DNA of 64,000 bases, taken from Campylobacteraceae bacterium (GTDB lineage Bacteria > Campylobacterota > Campylobacteria > Campylobacterales > Campylobacteraceae). How positions within the stretch are numbered: position 1 is the stretch's first letter; the number at the start of each line of letters is the position of its first letter. Made by a program: the position numbers and the translations under genes. The notes beneath the pieces were generated by a model. It was not told the DNA's origin and searched no databases. It worked only from the letters and a program-made list of their open reading frames with translations. The stretch lies in assembly GCA_031284315.1 (NCBI GenBank), contig JAITAB010000026.1, forward strand, positions 1 through 64,000, given 5' to 3'. This document shows positions 33,367 through 43,941 of this stretch, piece by piece.

Positions 33367-33932
33367 TGCACAACTACATCGCCATATCAACTTTAAATGA
33401 TTTTATATTTTGTCCGTATTCTATTTATTTGCATAATGTTTACATGGGCGGCGATGAGGAGTTGGTGCATGCTGTTCCGCAAACGCGCGGTAAAGTCGCA
33501 CATGGGACGATTGACAATAAAAATTACAGCAGTAGAAAAGATGAGATAACGGGTTTGCCTGTTTATTGCGGCGAGCTTGGTATTGTCGGAAATATAGATA
33601 TTTACAAAACCAAAGAAAAATTACTTATAGAGCGAAAATATCAAATCAATGAAATTTATCAGGGTCAGATTTATCAGCTTTGGGCGGAATATTTTTGCAT
33701 GATTGAGATGGGATATGATGTCAAAAATCTGGCTTTTTACGCAATATCTACCAATAAAACTTTTCCCGCAGCCGTTCCAAATGAGGAAAATAAAAAAGAA
33801 TTGCAGGATTTTATTTTGAAATTTAAGCAGTTTGACCCAGAACAATCTATCTCAATCAATACAAACAAATGCACGCATTGCATATATTGCGCATTGTGCG
33901 ATAAAGTGGATATTGAAAATGTTTACGCATAA
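33363..33932 (+). CDS. cas4: CRISPR-associated protein Cas4
   Basis: Position between cas12a and cas1; GxxxH near residue 47, ERK motif, C-terminal CxxCxxCxxC-type cysteines (KCTHCIYCALC). Confidence 0.93.
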   Translation: MMHNYIAISTLNDFIFCPYSIYLHNVYMGGDEELVHAVPQTRGKVAHGTIDNKNYSSRKDEITGLPVYCGELGIVGNIDIYKTKEKLLIERKYQINEIYQGQIYQLWAEYFCMIEMGYDVKNLAFYAISTNKTFPAAVPNEENKKELQDFILKFKQFDPEQSISINTNKCTHCIYCALCDKVDIENVYA

Positions 33933-34890
33933 AGATATAGAGTACCGCTCTATTTTTGTCATAAATTGCATTAAGGATAGATCGTTGCGTGTCGCGAACG
34001 GAGAGTTGCTGCTTGAGAATATTGAAGAGAAAAAGACGCTTACAAAGCTGCCGTTTCAGAAAATATTGGCGCTGTTTGTCATAGGACATGCGAGTATTAC
34101 GACTCCATTAATTGACAAATGCACCAGATACGGGATATCGCTTGTCGTGATGAAGCAAAACCTAAGACCTGTTTTCTTCTTTTCCATCACAGCCGAAGCC
34201 AATTTTTTACTTCGCAAAAAGCAGTATGAGTATGATAAGGAAAATTTGCAAATTCCAAAAATATTGGTAACAAACAAGATAAAAAATCAGTTGAGTTTAT
34301 TGAGAAAAACCCGCCTGAAAACGGACAATATACAAAAAGCAAAAGAGCAGTGCGCAGCCATTTTATCTCTAATCCCGAATGCTTCAAATTATGATGTCGT
34401 TATGGGGCTTGAGGGCAAGGCGGCAACGATTTTTTTCTCTGTTTATTTTGAACCGTTTGCTTGGAAAAACCGCTCTCCCAGAACAAAGATAGACCCGATA
34501 AATGCGACTCTTGATATTGGCTATACTATATTGTTCAATTATATTGAGGTATTTGTCCGACTGTTTGGATTTGACCCATATAAAGGCGTTTATCATCAGC
34601 TCTGGTTTAAGCGTAAGTCGCTGGTTTGTGATTTGGTGGAGCCTTTTCGCTGCATAATAGACAAGCAGGTCAGAAAAGCTTTTGGCGTTCAACAGTGCAA
34701 AGCGGAGGATTTCAACTTTATCAAAAATGAGTATATTTTAAAACGCGAAAAAAACAGCGACTATACTAAAATGTTTTATGATGTATTGATAGAACAAAAA
34801 GCGGCAATTTTTAATTATATGCGTCAATTTTATCGTTGTTTTATGCAGCAAAACTATGTGTCGGAATACCCTCAATTTTTAATGGAGTAA
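33919..34890 (+). CDS. cas1: CRISPR-associated integrase Cas1
   Basis: LEGKAATIFFSVYFEPFAWKNRSPRTKIDPINATLDIGYTILFNYIE is a Cas1 core; start MFTHKDIEYRSIFVIN at 33919 preferred over 33832. Confidence 0.95.
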   Translation: MFTHKDIEYRSIFVINCIKDRSLRVANGELLLENIEEKKTLTKLPFQKILALFVIGHASITTPLIDKCTRYGISLVVMKQNLRPVFFFSITAEANFLLRKKQYEYDKENLQIPKILVTNKIKNQLSLLRKTRLKTDNIQKAKEQCAAILSLIPNASNYDVVMGLEGKAATIFFSVYFEPFAWKNRSPRTKIDPINATLDIGYTILFNYIEVFVRLFGFDPYKGVYHQLWFKRKSLVCDLVEPFRCIIDKQVRKAFGVQQCKAEDFNFIKNEYILKREKNSDYTKMFYDVLIEQKAAIFNYMRQFYRCFMQQNYVSEYPQFLME

Positions 34891-34895
34891 ATTAT

Positions 34896-35171
34896 ATGCT
34901 TGTTGTGAGTTACGATATATCAAACGATAAATTAAGAAGTAGATTTTCAAAAACGCTTGAAAGATACGGCGGCATTAGACTGCAATACTCTGTTTTTGAA
35001 GTTAATAACTCGAAAAGAGTCATGGATACTTTAAAAATAAAAATAGAAAATATATTTGCCAAACAATTTGGCGGAGAAGACAGTATTTTTATATTTGAAA
35101 CGGATGAAAAGAAGGCGGTTAAATATGGAAATGCAATTCATAGAGATCAAGAACTGCTGTTTTTCACATAA
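34896..35171 (+). CDS. cas2: CRISPR-associated endoribonuclease Cas2
   Basis: MLVVSYDISNDKLRSRFSKTLERYGGIRLQYSVFEV is a canonical Cas2 N-terminus; start at 34896. Confidence 0.96.
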   Translation: MLVVSYDISNDKLRSRFSKTLERYGGIRLQYSVFEVNNSKRVMDTLKIKIENIFAKQFGGEDSIFIFETDEKKAVKYGNAIHRDQELLFFT

Positions 35172-35173
35172 TA

Positions 35174-35356
35174 GCAAAGGTGAGTCTTAATTTTTTTATG
35201 GTTGTTTTAACGAATCGTATTATATGATGACGCCATCGGTTCTTTAACATATCAATGTCAAATGCATTATTTATGACGGGGGATAAATATGTTTTCAAGA
35301 AAAATGAAAAACATATTGAAATATCGCCTCTTTTGTGCTATATTTTCATGTGTAGA
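35174..35356 (+). promoter_or_regulatory. Leader of CRISPR array 2
   Basis: Begins immediately after the cas2 stop; inverted near-identical copy at 15337-15520. Confidence 0.9.
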
Positions 35357-36430
35357 GTCTAGACTCTCAAATTAATTTCTACTTTTATAGATACGCGGAC
35401 ACGCCCACATCGCTTTATGAAAGGTCTAGACTCTCAAATTAATTTCTACTTTTATAGATATGCGTTTTTCATACTCTGCAATTATTTCTTGTCTAGACTC
35501 TCAAATTAATTTCTACTTTTATAGATTGTCAATATACCGCCCGCCTGTTAATTTGTCTAGACTCTCAAATTAATTTCTACTTTTATAGATAATTATCGCA
35601 GATTGTCATTGTCGCGGGTCTAGACTCTCAAATTAATTTCTACTTTTATAGATGCGCCGCAACTACAGCCAGCCATGGTTTACTGTGTCTAGACTCTCAA
35701 ATTAATTTCTACTTTTATAGATATATATTCATTCCAGACGGGCTTATTTGGTCTAGACTCTCAAATTAATTTCTACTTTTATAGATACGGGCGGTTTGGG
35801 GCTTCATGACGGAGGTCTAGACTCTCAAATTAATTTCTACTTTTATAGATGAAAGAGCCTCTTTGATAAGCTCCTGTGTGGTCTAGACTCTCAAATTAAT
35901 TTCTACTTTTGTAGATATAATGTAAGAGCAATCTATTTTATTAATAGTCTAGACTCTCAAATTAATTTCTACTTTTGTAGATAAGCGCTTAAAGCAAAAC
36001 TTGGCAAAATATGTCTAGACTCTCAAATTAATTTCTACTTTTGTAGATAACAGCGCACAAGATTTAGCCACAACAGTCTAGACTCTCAAATTAATTTCTA
36101 CTTTTGTAGATATTTTCTCGCTTATGTCAGATTTAGTTTGTCTAGACTCTCAAATTAATTTCTACTTTTGTAGATATTATCTCATCTACTTTGGCATTTA
36201 TCTCGTCTAGACTCTCAAATTAATTTCTACTTTTGTAGATAGCCTGACGGGTGATTGAGTTTTTACTCAGTCTAGACTCTCAAATTAATTTCTACTTTTG
36301 TAGATAATGAGTTCCCTATTGATAGAGTAGAGTCTAGACTCTCAAATTAATTTCTACTTTTGTAGATTAACAAGTTTGCCCTTCATAATGTCCCAGTATA
36401 GACTCATGAAATAATTTCTATTTTTCACAT
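35357..36430 (+). CRISPR. CRISPR array 2 (type V-A), 16 repeats plus one degenerate terminal repeat, 16 spacers
   Basis: GTCTAGACTCTCAAATTAATTTCTACTTTT(A/G)TAGAT repeats, spacers 26-33 bp; repeats 1-8 carry A and 9-16 carry G; degenerate terminal copy starts at 36396. Confidence 0.99.
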
Positions 36431-36681
36431 ATATTTAACAATTTATAAAAAATATTTCTATTAAATCTAAACTATTTTAAAAATTTTATTGTTTAGCTTC
36501 AGGGCGGGTTGGCGGCAAAGAAAGTATATTGTTTTTTGGTGTTTATGAAAAGTTAATTACAATATATTTTTGTTTGCTATATATTAATATGCTTACTACT
36601 TAAAAAGCATTTAATACTTTAATAACATTTCTCTCAAAAATAAAAGCCAAAATTTGGCGGTAAAAACAATCTTAATTCTGT

Positions 36682-37836
36682 CTAATTAAGCCAGCTTTTT
36701 ATTTTATCAAACACGCTCTCGTCATGCGCTGAACTTTCTATGCCAAAAGAATCTTGAAGTTTTTTGAGCATATTTTTTTGTTCATCGTTCAATGTTTTGG
36801 GGTATTTAATGGAAATTTGCACTACAAAATTTCCAATTTGTTTAGTGTGCAAATCCTTCACGCCTTCGTTTTTAAACACAAACTGCTGTTTGTCATGCGC
36901 GCCCATCGGGAGTTTTAACTCTTTTTTGCCTCTTATGGTTGGGATAGTGACAGTTTCGCCTAAAATTGCCTGCGTGAAAAATACGGGAACTTCTATGTAG
37001 ATATTCTGCCTGTCGCGCACAAACCGTTCATCGTTTTTCACATTGATAAATATATACAAATCGCCCCTGCTGCCATCTTGCATGACATTGCCCTTTTTGG
37101 CGATTCTGATGCGGTTATCGTTGTCAATACCCTCAGGAATATCCACAGCAACACTCTCTTTTATCTCTTCCCAGCCTTTGCCGCCGCATGTTTTGCATGG
37201 GTTTTTTATGATTTGCCCGCTGCCGCGGCATTTCGGACAGGCTTGTGAAAATGTCATAAAGCCTTGACGATAAAATACCTGCCCTTTGCCGCCGCATTTG
37301 GGGCATTCGGTTTTGACTTTGTCTTCGCTTCCGCTTCCACCGCATGTTTTGCATGGCAATTTGTAAGAGAAATTTACTTCTTTTTTGCAGCCGAAAACCG
37401 CTTCGTTAAATTCTAAAGTTATTTCGCTTTCCAAATCTGACGGATATTTTTCATTGCTTTTTCGTCTTTTACCGCTGCCAAAACCAAATCCGCTGCCAAA
37501 AACAGACTCAAATATAGATCCCAAATCCCCCATAATATCTTCGTAATTTTGTTCGGAAAAATGGCTAAATCCTTGCCTGTCAAGTCCTGTTTTACCGTAT
37601 CTGTCATAAATTTCGCGTTTATTTGCATCGCTTAAAACCTGATAAGCTTCATTTATCTGTTTAAATTTTTCCTCAGCTTCTTTGTCTCCTTGATTGCGGT
37701 CCGGGTGGTACTTGAGAGCCAATTTGCGGTAAGCTTTTTTTATTTCGTCTGTCCCCGCGTTTTTTGTAATTTCTAAAATTTCGTAATACTCAAAATCCAA
37801 TAAAAATCCTTTCATGAAAAACCGTAATTCTATCAA
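36682..37836 (-). CDS. dnaJ: Chaperone DnaJ
   Basis: J-domain [35 protein letters not shown] and four CxxCxGxG zinc motifs; start codon uncertain. Confidence 0.95.
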   Translation of the reverse strand: MIELRFFMKGFLLDFEYYEILEITKNAGTDEIKKAYRKLALKYHPDRNQGDKEAEEKFKQINEAYQVLSDANKREIYDRYGKTGLDRQGFSHFSEQNYEDIMGDLGSIFESVFGSGFGFGSGKRRKSNEKYPSDLESEITLEFNEAVFGCKKEVNFSYKLPCKTCGGSGSEDKVKTECPKCGGKGQVFYRQGFMTFSQACPKCRGSGQIIKNPCKTCGGKGWEEIKESVAVDIPEGIDNDNRIRIAKKGNVMQDGSRGDLYIFINVKNDERFVRDRQNIYIEVPVFFTQAILGETVTIPTIRGKKELKLPMGAHDKQQFVFKNEGVKDLHTKQIGNFVVQISIKYPKTLNDEQKNMLKKLQDSFGIESSAHDESVFDKIKSWLN

Positions 37837-38282
37837 AAATAAGTTTAATAGTTAGTAAGAGGCGGGATATTTTAAATAATGAACGCGATAAATATCGAAA
37901 TAAAAATAGAGTTTTACAGTTGCAAGTTAAGAAGAAAAGCGCTTTTGAAATGTGTGTTCCCATGAAAACGCCGCTAAAAAGCAAAGTATAAAAGTTATAA
38001 AAATAGATAATTTTTATAAAAATTCAATTTTTATCTATTTCATACTTAATATATTGGCATTTTTTCACAGATTAAGGTAATTTTATATGTATAAAGTTTA
38101 TAATACGCTAAATGTATATTTATGGTGGAAGTGTTGAAAAAAATAAGGAATAGTGAAAAAAATGGCAAATCAGCAATAAAAAATAAATTGCTGTTAGAGT
38201 TTTGTCATAGAAAAGTTGCTATAATTATAACTTGTAAAGGTTCTGCCTTTTAATTTATAAAATCTCATTGAAGGAGTGCATT

Positions 38283-38960
38283 ATGATTAATGTTTTGATG
38301 ATTGAAGATGATATAGAATTCGCTCAGATATTAAGCGAATATTTGGCACGCTATAATATTAAGATCACCAATTACGAAGATCCGTATCTTGGATTAAGCG
38401 CGGGAGTAAAAAATTACGATTTGCTAATTTTGGACTTGACGCTTCCTGGAATTGACGGACTTGACGTATGTCGTGAAGTTGCGACAAAGTACAATATCCC
38501 CATCATTGTTTCGTCTGCAAGAGGCGATTTGTCCGATAAGATTATAGGACTTCAAATAGGCGCTGACGACTATTTGGCCAAGCCGTACAATCCACAGGAA
38601 ATGTATGCGAGAATCGTTAGTCTTATCAGAAGATACAAAAAAGTTGCCGCGCAGGTTGAAGAGGCTTCGCATGAGGATTCAAGATTTAGAGTAGATGAAA
38701 AAAGACATCAGATTTTTCTTGAAGACAAACCGCTTACGCTTACGCCTGCGGAGTATGAAATACTTGCATGTTTGATTCAACAGCACAGTTTTTCGCTTTC
38801 TCGCGAGCAATTGGTTTACAACTGCAGATCTATAAAAGATAAAGGCGGCAAAAGTCTTGATGTTATTATAGGAAGAATTAGAGCGAAAATAGGCGACAGT
38901 TCAAAACATCCGAAATATATCTATTCCGTAAGAGGCATAGGCTATAAATTAGTAGGATAA
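38283..38960 (+). CDS. OmpR-family response regulator (ArsR-like of Campylobacterota)
   Basis: MINVLMIEDDIEFAQILSEYLARYNI receiver plus winged-helix C-terminus; AAGGAG upstream. Confidence 0.88.
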   Translation: MINVLMIEDDIEFAQILSEYLARYNIKITNYEDPYLGLSAGVKNYDLLILDLTLPGIDGLDVCREVATKYNIPIIVSSARGDLSDKIIGLQIGADDYLAKPYNPQEMYARIVSLIRRYKKVAAQVEEASHEDSRFRVDEKRHQIFLEDKPLTLTPAEYEILACLIQQHSFSLSREQLVYNCRSIKDKGGKSLDVIIGRIRAKIGDSSKHPKYIYSVRGIGYKLVG

Positions 38961-39089
38961 ACTGTTTTTAGGCGGATGGCAAATTTGCGTTTGCCTTTCG
39001 CCTCTTTTTTAATTTTACGACTGCAGTGATAAACAATATGTATATAAAGCAAAATTGTTAGCCGCTATAAAAACTTAAAGGGCAAACTT

Positions 39090-39764
39090 TTGGAAAAGCT
39101 TGACAAACCTCTCAAAATTATCGCCGATACGACTGCCTTTCGCACTCTTTTTACGCGCGCTATCATGCATGAGTTAAAAACTCCGATAGGAAAAGGGCGC
39201 ATTATAGTCGAAATGATAGAAGAGGGCGTAAATAAAGAGCGGCTTATTAATGTTTTCCGCCGACTTGACGATATTGTTAATGAATTTGCCAAAATAGAGC
39301 GTCTTGCGGCAAAAAACTACGAAATGAATATAAAAAAATGCTCCATTAAAGAAATTTTAGCCGCTTCGTTTGATATTTTGATGATAAATCCTGACCGTTT
39401 AAAAGAAAAAATAAGCGTAAAACTTCCGAGTAAAAATGTGTATATTAATGCCGATATGGATTTCATGCCGCTTGCTTTTAAAAATCTCATTGACAATGCT
39501 ATAAAATACGGCAGTGAAGGGCAGGTTGCCATTACTTTGGAGCGCGGCATACTATCTTTTTGCAACAAAGGCGAAGTCTTAGATAAGTTGTTTGCCAAAA
39601 GCAGAGAGCCGTTTATCCATTCTGATAAAAAAGATAAAACAGTCGGCGGCATGGGGCTTGGGCTGTATATAGTGGAAAATATTCTCAGGCTTCATAAGTT
39701 GAAATTGGATTATGAATACAAAGAGGGCTTCCACTGCTTTTTTATCAATCTTACCGCGTCTTAA
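39090..39764 (+). CDS. Histidine kinase core lacking N-terminal sensor/TM region
   Basis: IMHELKTPIGKGRI H-box, NLIDNAIKYGSEG N-box, GGMGLGLYIVENIL G-box; in-frame stop shortly upstream. Confidence 0.8.
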   Translation: MEKLDKPLKIIADTTAFRTLFTRAIMHELKTPIGKGRIIVEMIEEGVNKERLINVFRRLDDIVNEFAKIERLAAKNYEMNIKKCSIKEILAASFDILMINPDRLKEKISVKLPSKNVYINADMDFMPLAFKNLIDNAIKYGSEGQVAITLERGILSFCNKGEVLDKLFAKSREPFIHSDKKDKTVGGMGLGLYIVENILRLHKLKLDYEYKEGFHCFFINLTAS

Positions 39765-39789
39765 AATAAATTAGGTTAAACTTCACTCC

Positions 39790-40350
39790 ATGAAACTTCA
39801 AAAATTTAACCGCTTGGTAGAAGCGCTTACGGCGCTGCCTTCTGTGGGCAAAAAATCAGCTCTGCGCTTTGCTTATCATTTGACTCTTGTGGATACATTC
39901 GGCGCCATGAGGCTTGCTCATGCGATTGAGGACGCAGCGCAAAATATCAGGCGATGCAAAAAATGCGGCGGAGTAAGCGAACATGAGATTTGCGAAATCT
40001 GTATAGATGAAATGCGCAGTAATGGGCAGCTTTGTGTGGTAGAAAGCGCGAAAGATATATTTACGCTTGAAGAACATGGGCTGTTTTCGGGGCGTTATTT
40101 TGTTTTTGATGATTTGGAAAAGATAGAAAAACTAAAAGAGATAATCCAAGAAGTCGGGATAAAAGAGGCGATATTTGCCTTTACGCCCTCTTTGGCAAGC
40201 GATGCGATGATACTGTTTATAGAAGACAGGCTGAAAGATTTGGATTTGAATTTTACGAAAATTGCGCAGGGAGTTCCTACGGGCGTACAGCTTGAAAATG
40301 TGGATATGCTTTCACTCTCAAAAGCCTTGAAAGACAGAACGAAAATATAA
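39790..40350 (+). CDS. recR: Recombination protein RecR
   Basis: LTALPSVGKKSALRFAYHL, CKKCGGVSEHEICEIC, FTPSLASDAMILFIEDRL. Confidence 0.95.
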   Translation: MKLQKFNRLVEALTALPSVGKKSALRFAYHLTLVDTFGAMRLAHAIEDAAQNIRRCKKCGGVSEHEICEICIDEMRSNGQLCVVESAKDIFTLEEHGLFSGRYFVFDDLEKIEKLKEIIQEVGIKEAIFAFTPSLASDAMILFIEDRLKDLDLNFTKIAQGVPTGVQLENVDMLSLSKALKDRTKI

Positions 40351-40351
40351 A

Positions 40352-41165
40352 ATGTTTTTTATCAAAAAATGTTTGATATTGTTGGTATTGAAAATCTGCA
40401 GCTTTAAAATGCTGCGTCCTATAAGGCATATTGCATTTTACAATGAATTTACGCATGCAACAGTTAGCCATAAAGCCATGCTTATTGTAAAGGAAAATTC
40501 CAAAAAACATAACGAACTCTATAGAAAAAATAGCAGTTTTACCTCATGAAAAGCAACTCCATGTTGTTTTATGATTTTTATGAATACGACCATGTGTATG
40601 GAGCGGGCGAATATGAAATAACTGAATTTCTCTCTTGAGGATTTTATTTTAAAATTTACTAAAAGTGAAATACTTACTGAAACTACAGTCACTTGAATTT
40701 GCTTGTAAACATGGGTGTATAGACGAAAAACGAGCAGATATTGCCAAATTTTCAAAAGAGCCGCTTGAATATAAAGATGAAATTACTAAAGCTCCATGCA
40801 TGCCTCCAGCGCTGGATATTTTGTTGAAAATTTGCCGAAGCGGATATATGCGAATAATCGGCAAAGCGTAACGGATTGTTCTTTAAATTTGTCAATAACC
40901 TGTATTAAAAGAACAGCGCGCCGAATGATTTTTTGTTTTTTGACGGATACCTGCGCAATGACATGGGCGGCGATATAAGATTTGACTTGCAAAAAAATAT
41001 TATATTTTCATGCGCAACGGCAAAGAGCACGAGTATGATTTTCAAAAATTGAACAGTATAATTGTCTCTTGTCTATTCGTGAAAATGAGAGCGATAAAAG
41101 CGAAATAACTAATTTTATTCTGTCACGGGATAATATGAGCTTGATGGTGTATTTTAGTTGGTATA
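40352..41165 (+). pseudogene. Probable decayed coding region
   Basis: Consecutive short fragments in different frames with plausible coding composition (MKSNSMLFYDFYEYDHVYGAGEYEITEFLS; ACKHGCIDEKRADIAKFSKEPLEYKDEITKAP; MRNGKEHEYDFQKLNSII), no intact ORF. Confidence 0.35.
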
Positions 41166-41180
41166 ATCTCTACAAAAGAG

Positions 41181-41969
41181 TTATATATTAAGCAGACTTT
41201 TTCGCATTATTTGGGCGATTTTTGTTTCATCGTAGGCGTTGTCAAAAAATATATTAAAAGCAAAAACCGCTTGATACAAAAGCATATCAAGACCGTCTTT
41301 GCATTTCAATCCAAATTCATCGCACAGTTTTAAAAACGGCGTTTTTTTATTGTAAACCGCGTCAAATCCAAACCGCGCGTTTTTGAGCGTTTGATTTAGT
41401 ATTTTTTCAGGCGCGGGCAAAGCATTGTCTTTCAGTCCTGCTGATGTCGTATTGATAACAATATCGTATTTTTCGGGCGCGAAATATTCCCAAGAGAAGC
41501 TTTTAAAGCCTTTTTGTTTAAAAAATTCCAATCTCTCGGCGCTTCTATTAAGGATAGCAGGCTCAATACCATTTTGCCGCAAAATAAACGCGATTGCCTT
41601 TGCCGCGCCGCCAGCTCCCAATATAAGGGCGTTTTCTATTTTGCCAAACTCTTTTATCGCTTCAAAAAAACCCGCCGCATCCGTATTGAAGCCGATAAGT
41701 TTATCGTTTTTTTTGACTATCGTATTTACGGCTTCTATATTTTTTGCTATCCCTAAAATTTCATCGCATGCGCTAAATGCGCTCTCTTTGTGCGGGACGG
41801 TTACATTTGCGCCTTCAAATTTTAAAAGAGTTTCTCTTAATTTGCCGCTATCTTCAAGCAATATTTTTGTGTAATTTGCATTTATGCCAAAAGCCTTATA
41901 CGCGGCGTTATGCATGAGAGGAGAGACGGAATGTTCTATCGGATTTCCAATGACGCAAAAAATTTTCAT
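41181..41969 (-). CDS. aroE: Shikimate dehydrogenase
   Basis: CVIGNPIEHSVSPLMHNAAYKAFGINANYTKI, ANVTVPHKESAF, LILGAGGAAKAIAFIL. Confidence 0.96.
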   Translation of the reverse strand: MKIFCVIGNPIEHSVSPLMHNAAYKAFGINANYTKILLEDSGKLRETLLKFEGANVTVPHKESAFSACDEILGIAKNIEAVNTIVKKNDKLIGFNTDAAGFFEAIKEFGKIENALILGAGGAAKAIAFILRQNGIEPAILNRSAERLEFFKQKGFKSFSWEYFAPEKYDIVINTTSAGLKDNALPAPEKILNQTLKNARFGFDAVYNKKTPFLKLCDEFGLKCKDGLDMLLYQAVFAFNIFFDNAYDETKIAQIMRKSLLNI

Positions 41970-42003
41970 ATTTTAAACGGGTCGGAAAAACCGACCCATG
42001 TTG

Positions 42004-42684
42004 TTATTTGACTTGATAAAGAAATGCGTCTTTGCTGATGTCGCTTTTGACATTAACGAGCGCGTTTCTTGCTTCTTTATCCGAACTGTACGGACCTATG
42101 AGAGTTTTTGTAACCTGCTTTGAATTGACGGTTGTTTTATGCAGCCGATACGAATATCCTTTTTTTGAAACGCCATCCAAAAAGCTTTTCGCAGGCGCGT
42201 TCGCGGCGGAGCTTACTTGTATATACCAGCCTTTGGGCGTTGCGGCTTGATTTGAAGAGGTTTCGGTCTTAATCGGCGGCTGCGGCGTTTTGACATTCTC
42301 CTCCGTTTTAACAGGCGGCTGCGGCGCAATCGTAGGTTCTTCAATCTGCGTTTCATTTTGCGCTTCTGTTATAAGCGGCGATATTTGTGTTATTTCGGCG
42401 GCTTGAGACGATATATTTTCTTCAATATTTTCAATTATGGAGTCATTTTCTTCCGTAATCGGCGTAATTGTTTGGATATTTGTACTCTCTTCAAGCATGG
42501 ATTGCGTTAAAGTATTTTGCGGCTGTTCATCGCTTTTGTTGATAAACCTCATTATCATCAGCACCACAATAAACAACAATATTAAAAGCACGACAATAAC
42601 GAGCAGTCTTTTTATCTTGACTGTGGCGCTGTTCTTGGAATTCATCTGCTCTAATAAAATATCGCTCAATTCATGTTCTTCCAT
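42004..42684 (-). CDS. SPOR-domain membrane protein
   Basis: N-terminal TM helix, Pro-rich linker, C-terminal GWYIQVSSAANAPAKSFLDGVSKKGYSYRLHKT SPOR domain. Confidence 0.85.
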   Translation of the reverse strand: MEEHELSDILLEQMNSKNSATVKIKRLLVIVVLLILLFIVVLMIMRFINKSDEQPQNTLTQSMLEESTNIQTITPITEENDSIIENIEENISSQAAEITQISPLITEAQNETQIEEPTIAPQPPVKTEENVKTPQPPIKTETSSNQAATPKGWYIQVSSAANAPAKSFLDGVSKKGYSYRLHKTTVNSKQVTKTLIGPYSSDKEARNALVNVKSDISKDAFLYQVK

Positions 42685-42693
42685 TTTCTATCC

Positions 42694-43941
42694 TTAATAT
42701 GTAGGTCTATCGTAAATGATAAATTTGGACGAGAGTTCTCTCACCTCTTTTCTGACTTTTTGCTGAACGGATATGTCGTTTATGTTTTCCAATACTTCGG
42801 CTATTTTTTCGGCGATAAAAGTGAACTCTTTATCTTTCATGCCGCGCGAAGTAAGAGCGGCGGAGCCTATTCTGACGCCCGAAGTTACAAAAGGACTTCT
42901 TGTCTCTCCCGGGACTGTATTTTTATTGACTGTGATACCGGCGTTTTCAAGCGCATGGTCGGCGTCTTTGCCGCTGAATTCTCTGTTTAAAAAGCTAAGC
43001 AGTATCAAGTGGTTGTCCGTTCCTCCGCTTACGATGTCAAATCCTTTTTCGGATAAAACATCTGCAAGAATTTTGGCGTTTGTTTTGACTTGCTTTGCAT
43101 AAATTTTCCATTCCGATTTTAAATTCTCGCCAAATCCTACGGCTTTAGCGGCTATGACATGCTCCAAGGGACCGCCTTGAATGCCCGGAAATATAGCGGA
43201 ATTTATCTTTTTTGACAACTCTTCGTCATTTGTCATAATGATGCCGCCTCTTGGACCTCTTAGCGTTTTATGCGTTGTTGTTGTAACTACATGAGCGTGC
43301 GGGAACGGGTCTTGATGTTCACCTGCCGCGACAAGTCCTGCTATGTGCGCTATATCGGCAAATAGATACGCCCCGACTTCATCCGCTATGCTTCTGAAAG
43401 CTTTAAAATCAATCTCTCTTGGATATGCGGACGCGCCGCACACTATCACTTGCGGGCGGACTATTTTTGCTATCTCTCTTACTTTATCGTAATTTATTCT
43501 GCCGTTTAACTCTACGCCGTACGAAAAGCTATGATAATTTTTGCCCGAACTGCTTACTTTTGCGCCATGCGTCAAATGTCCTCCATGGCTTAAATCCATT
43601 CCCAAAATCTTATCATAAGGTTTCAAAAGAGCTTGATATACGGCTTGATTTGCCTGCGAACCGGAGTTTGGCTGTACATTTACATATTGGCAGTTAAAAA
43701 GCTTTTTGGCTCTTTCTATCGCTATCTCTTCTATTTTATCTACTATTTCGCAGCCGCCGTAATATCTTTTTGAAGGGTATCCTTCGGCATATTTATTTGT
43801 CAAAATGCTTCCCATAGCCTCTATAACGGCATTTGAGGCGAAATTTTCACTTGCTATCATTTCAAGATTATAACTTTGTCGTTCCAATTCCTGCTCAAAA
43901 AGCGCGTAAATTTCAGGGTCATTTTTAGCTAAAAAACTCAT
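42694..43941 (-). CDS. glyA: Serine hydroxymethyltransferase
   Basis: [40 protein letters not shown]. Confidence 0.98.
   Translation of the reverse strand: MSFLAKNDPEIYALFEQELERQSYNLEMIASENFASNAVIEAMGSILTNKYAEGYPSKRYYGGCEIVDKIEEIAIERAKKLFNCQYVNVQPNSGSQANQAVYQALLKPYDKILGMDLSHGGHLTHGAKVSSSGKNYHSFSYGVELNGRINYDKVREIAKIVRPQVIVCGASAYPREIDFKAFRSIADEVGAYLFADIAHIAGLVAAGEHQDPFPHAHVVTTTTHKTLRGPRGGIIMTNDEELSKKINSAIFPGIQGGPLEHVIAAKAVGFGENLKSEWKIYAKQVKTNAKILADVLSEKGFDIVSGGTDNHLILLSFLNREFSGKDADHALENAGITVNKNTVPGETRSPFVTSGVRIGSAALTSRGMKDKEFTFIAEKIAEVLENINDISVQQKVRKEVRELSSKFIIYDRPTY

Noticed and set aside
33524-33541. Handle-like CTTTTCTACTGCTGTAATTT on the minus strand inside cas4
   Set aside because: Stem is incomplete (GTAAT instead of GTAGAT), lies within conserved coding sequence and has no promoter; probably chance
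35289-35375. Small ORF in array 2 leader (ATGTTTTCAAGAAAAATGAAAAAC..., MFSRKMKNILKYRLFCAIFSCVESRLSN) preceded by GGGGG
   Set aside because: The duplicate leader in array 1 has a 1-nt length difference that changes the frame and peptide, so coding is not conserved
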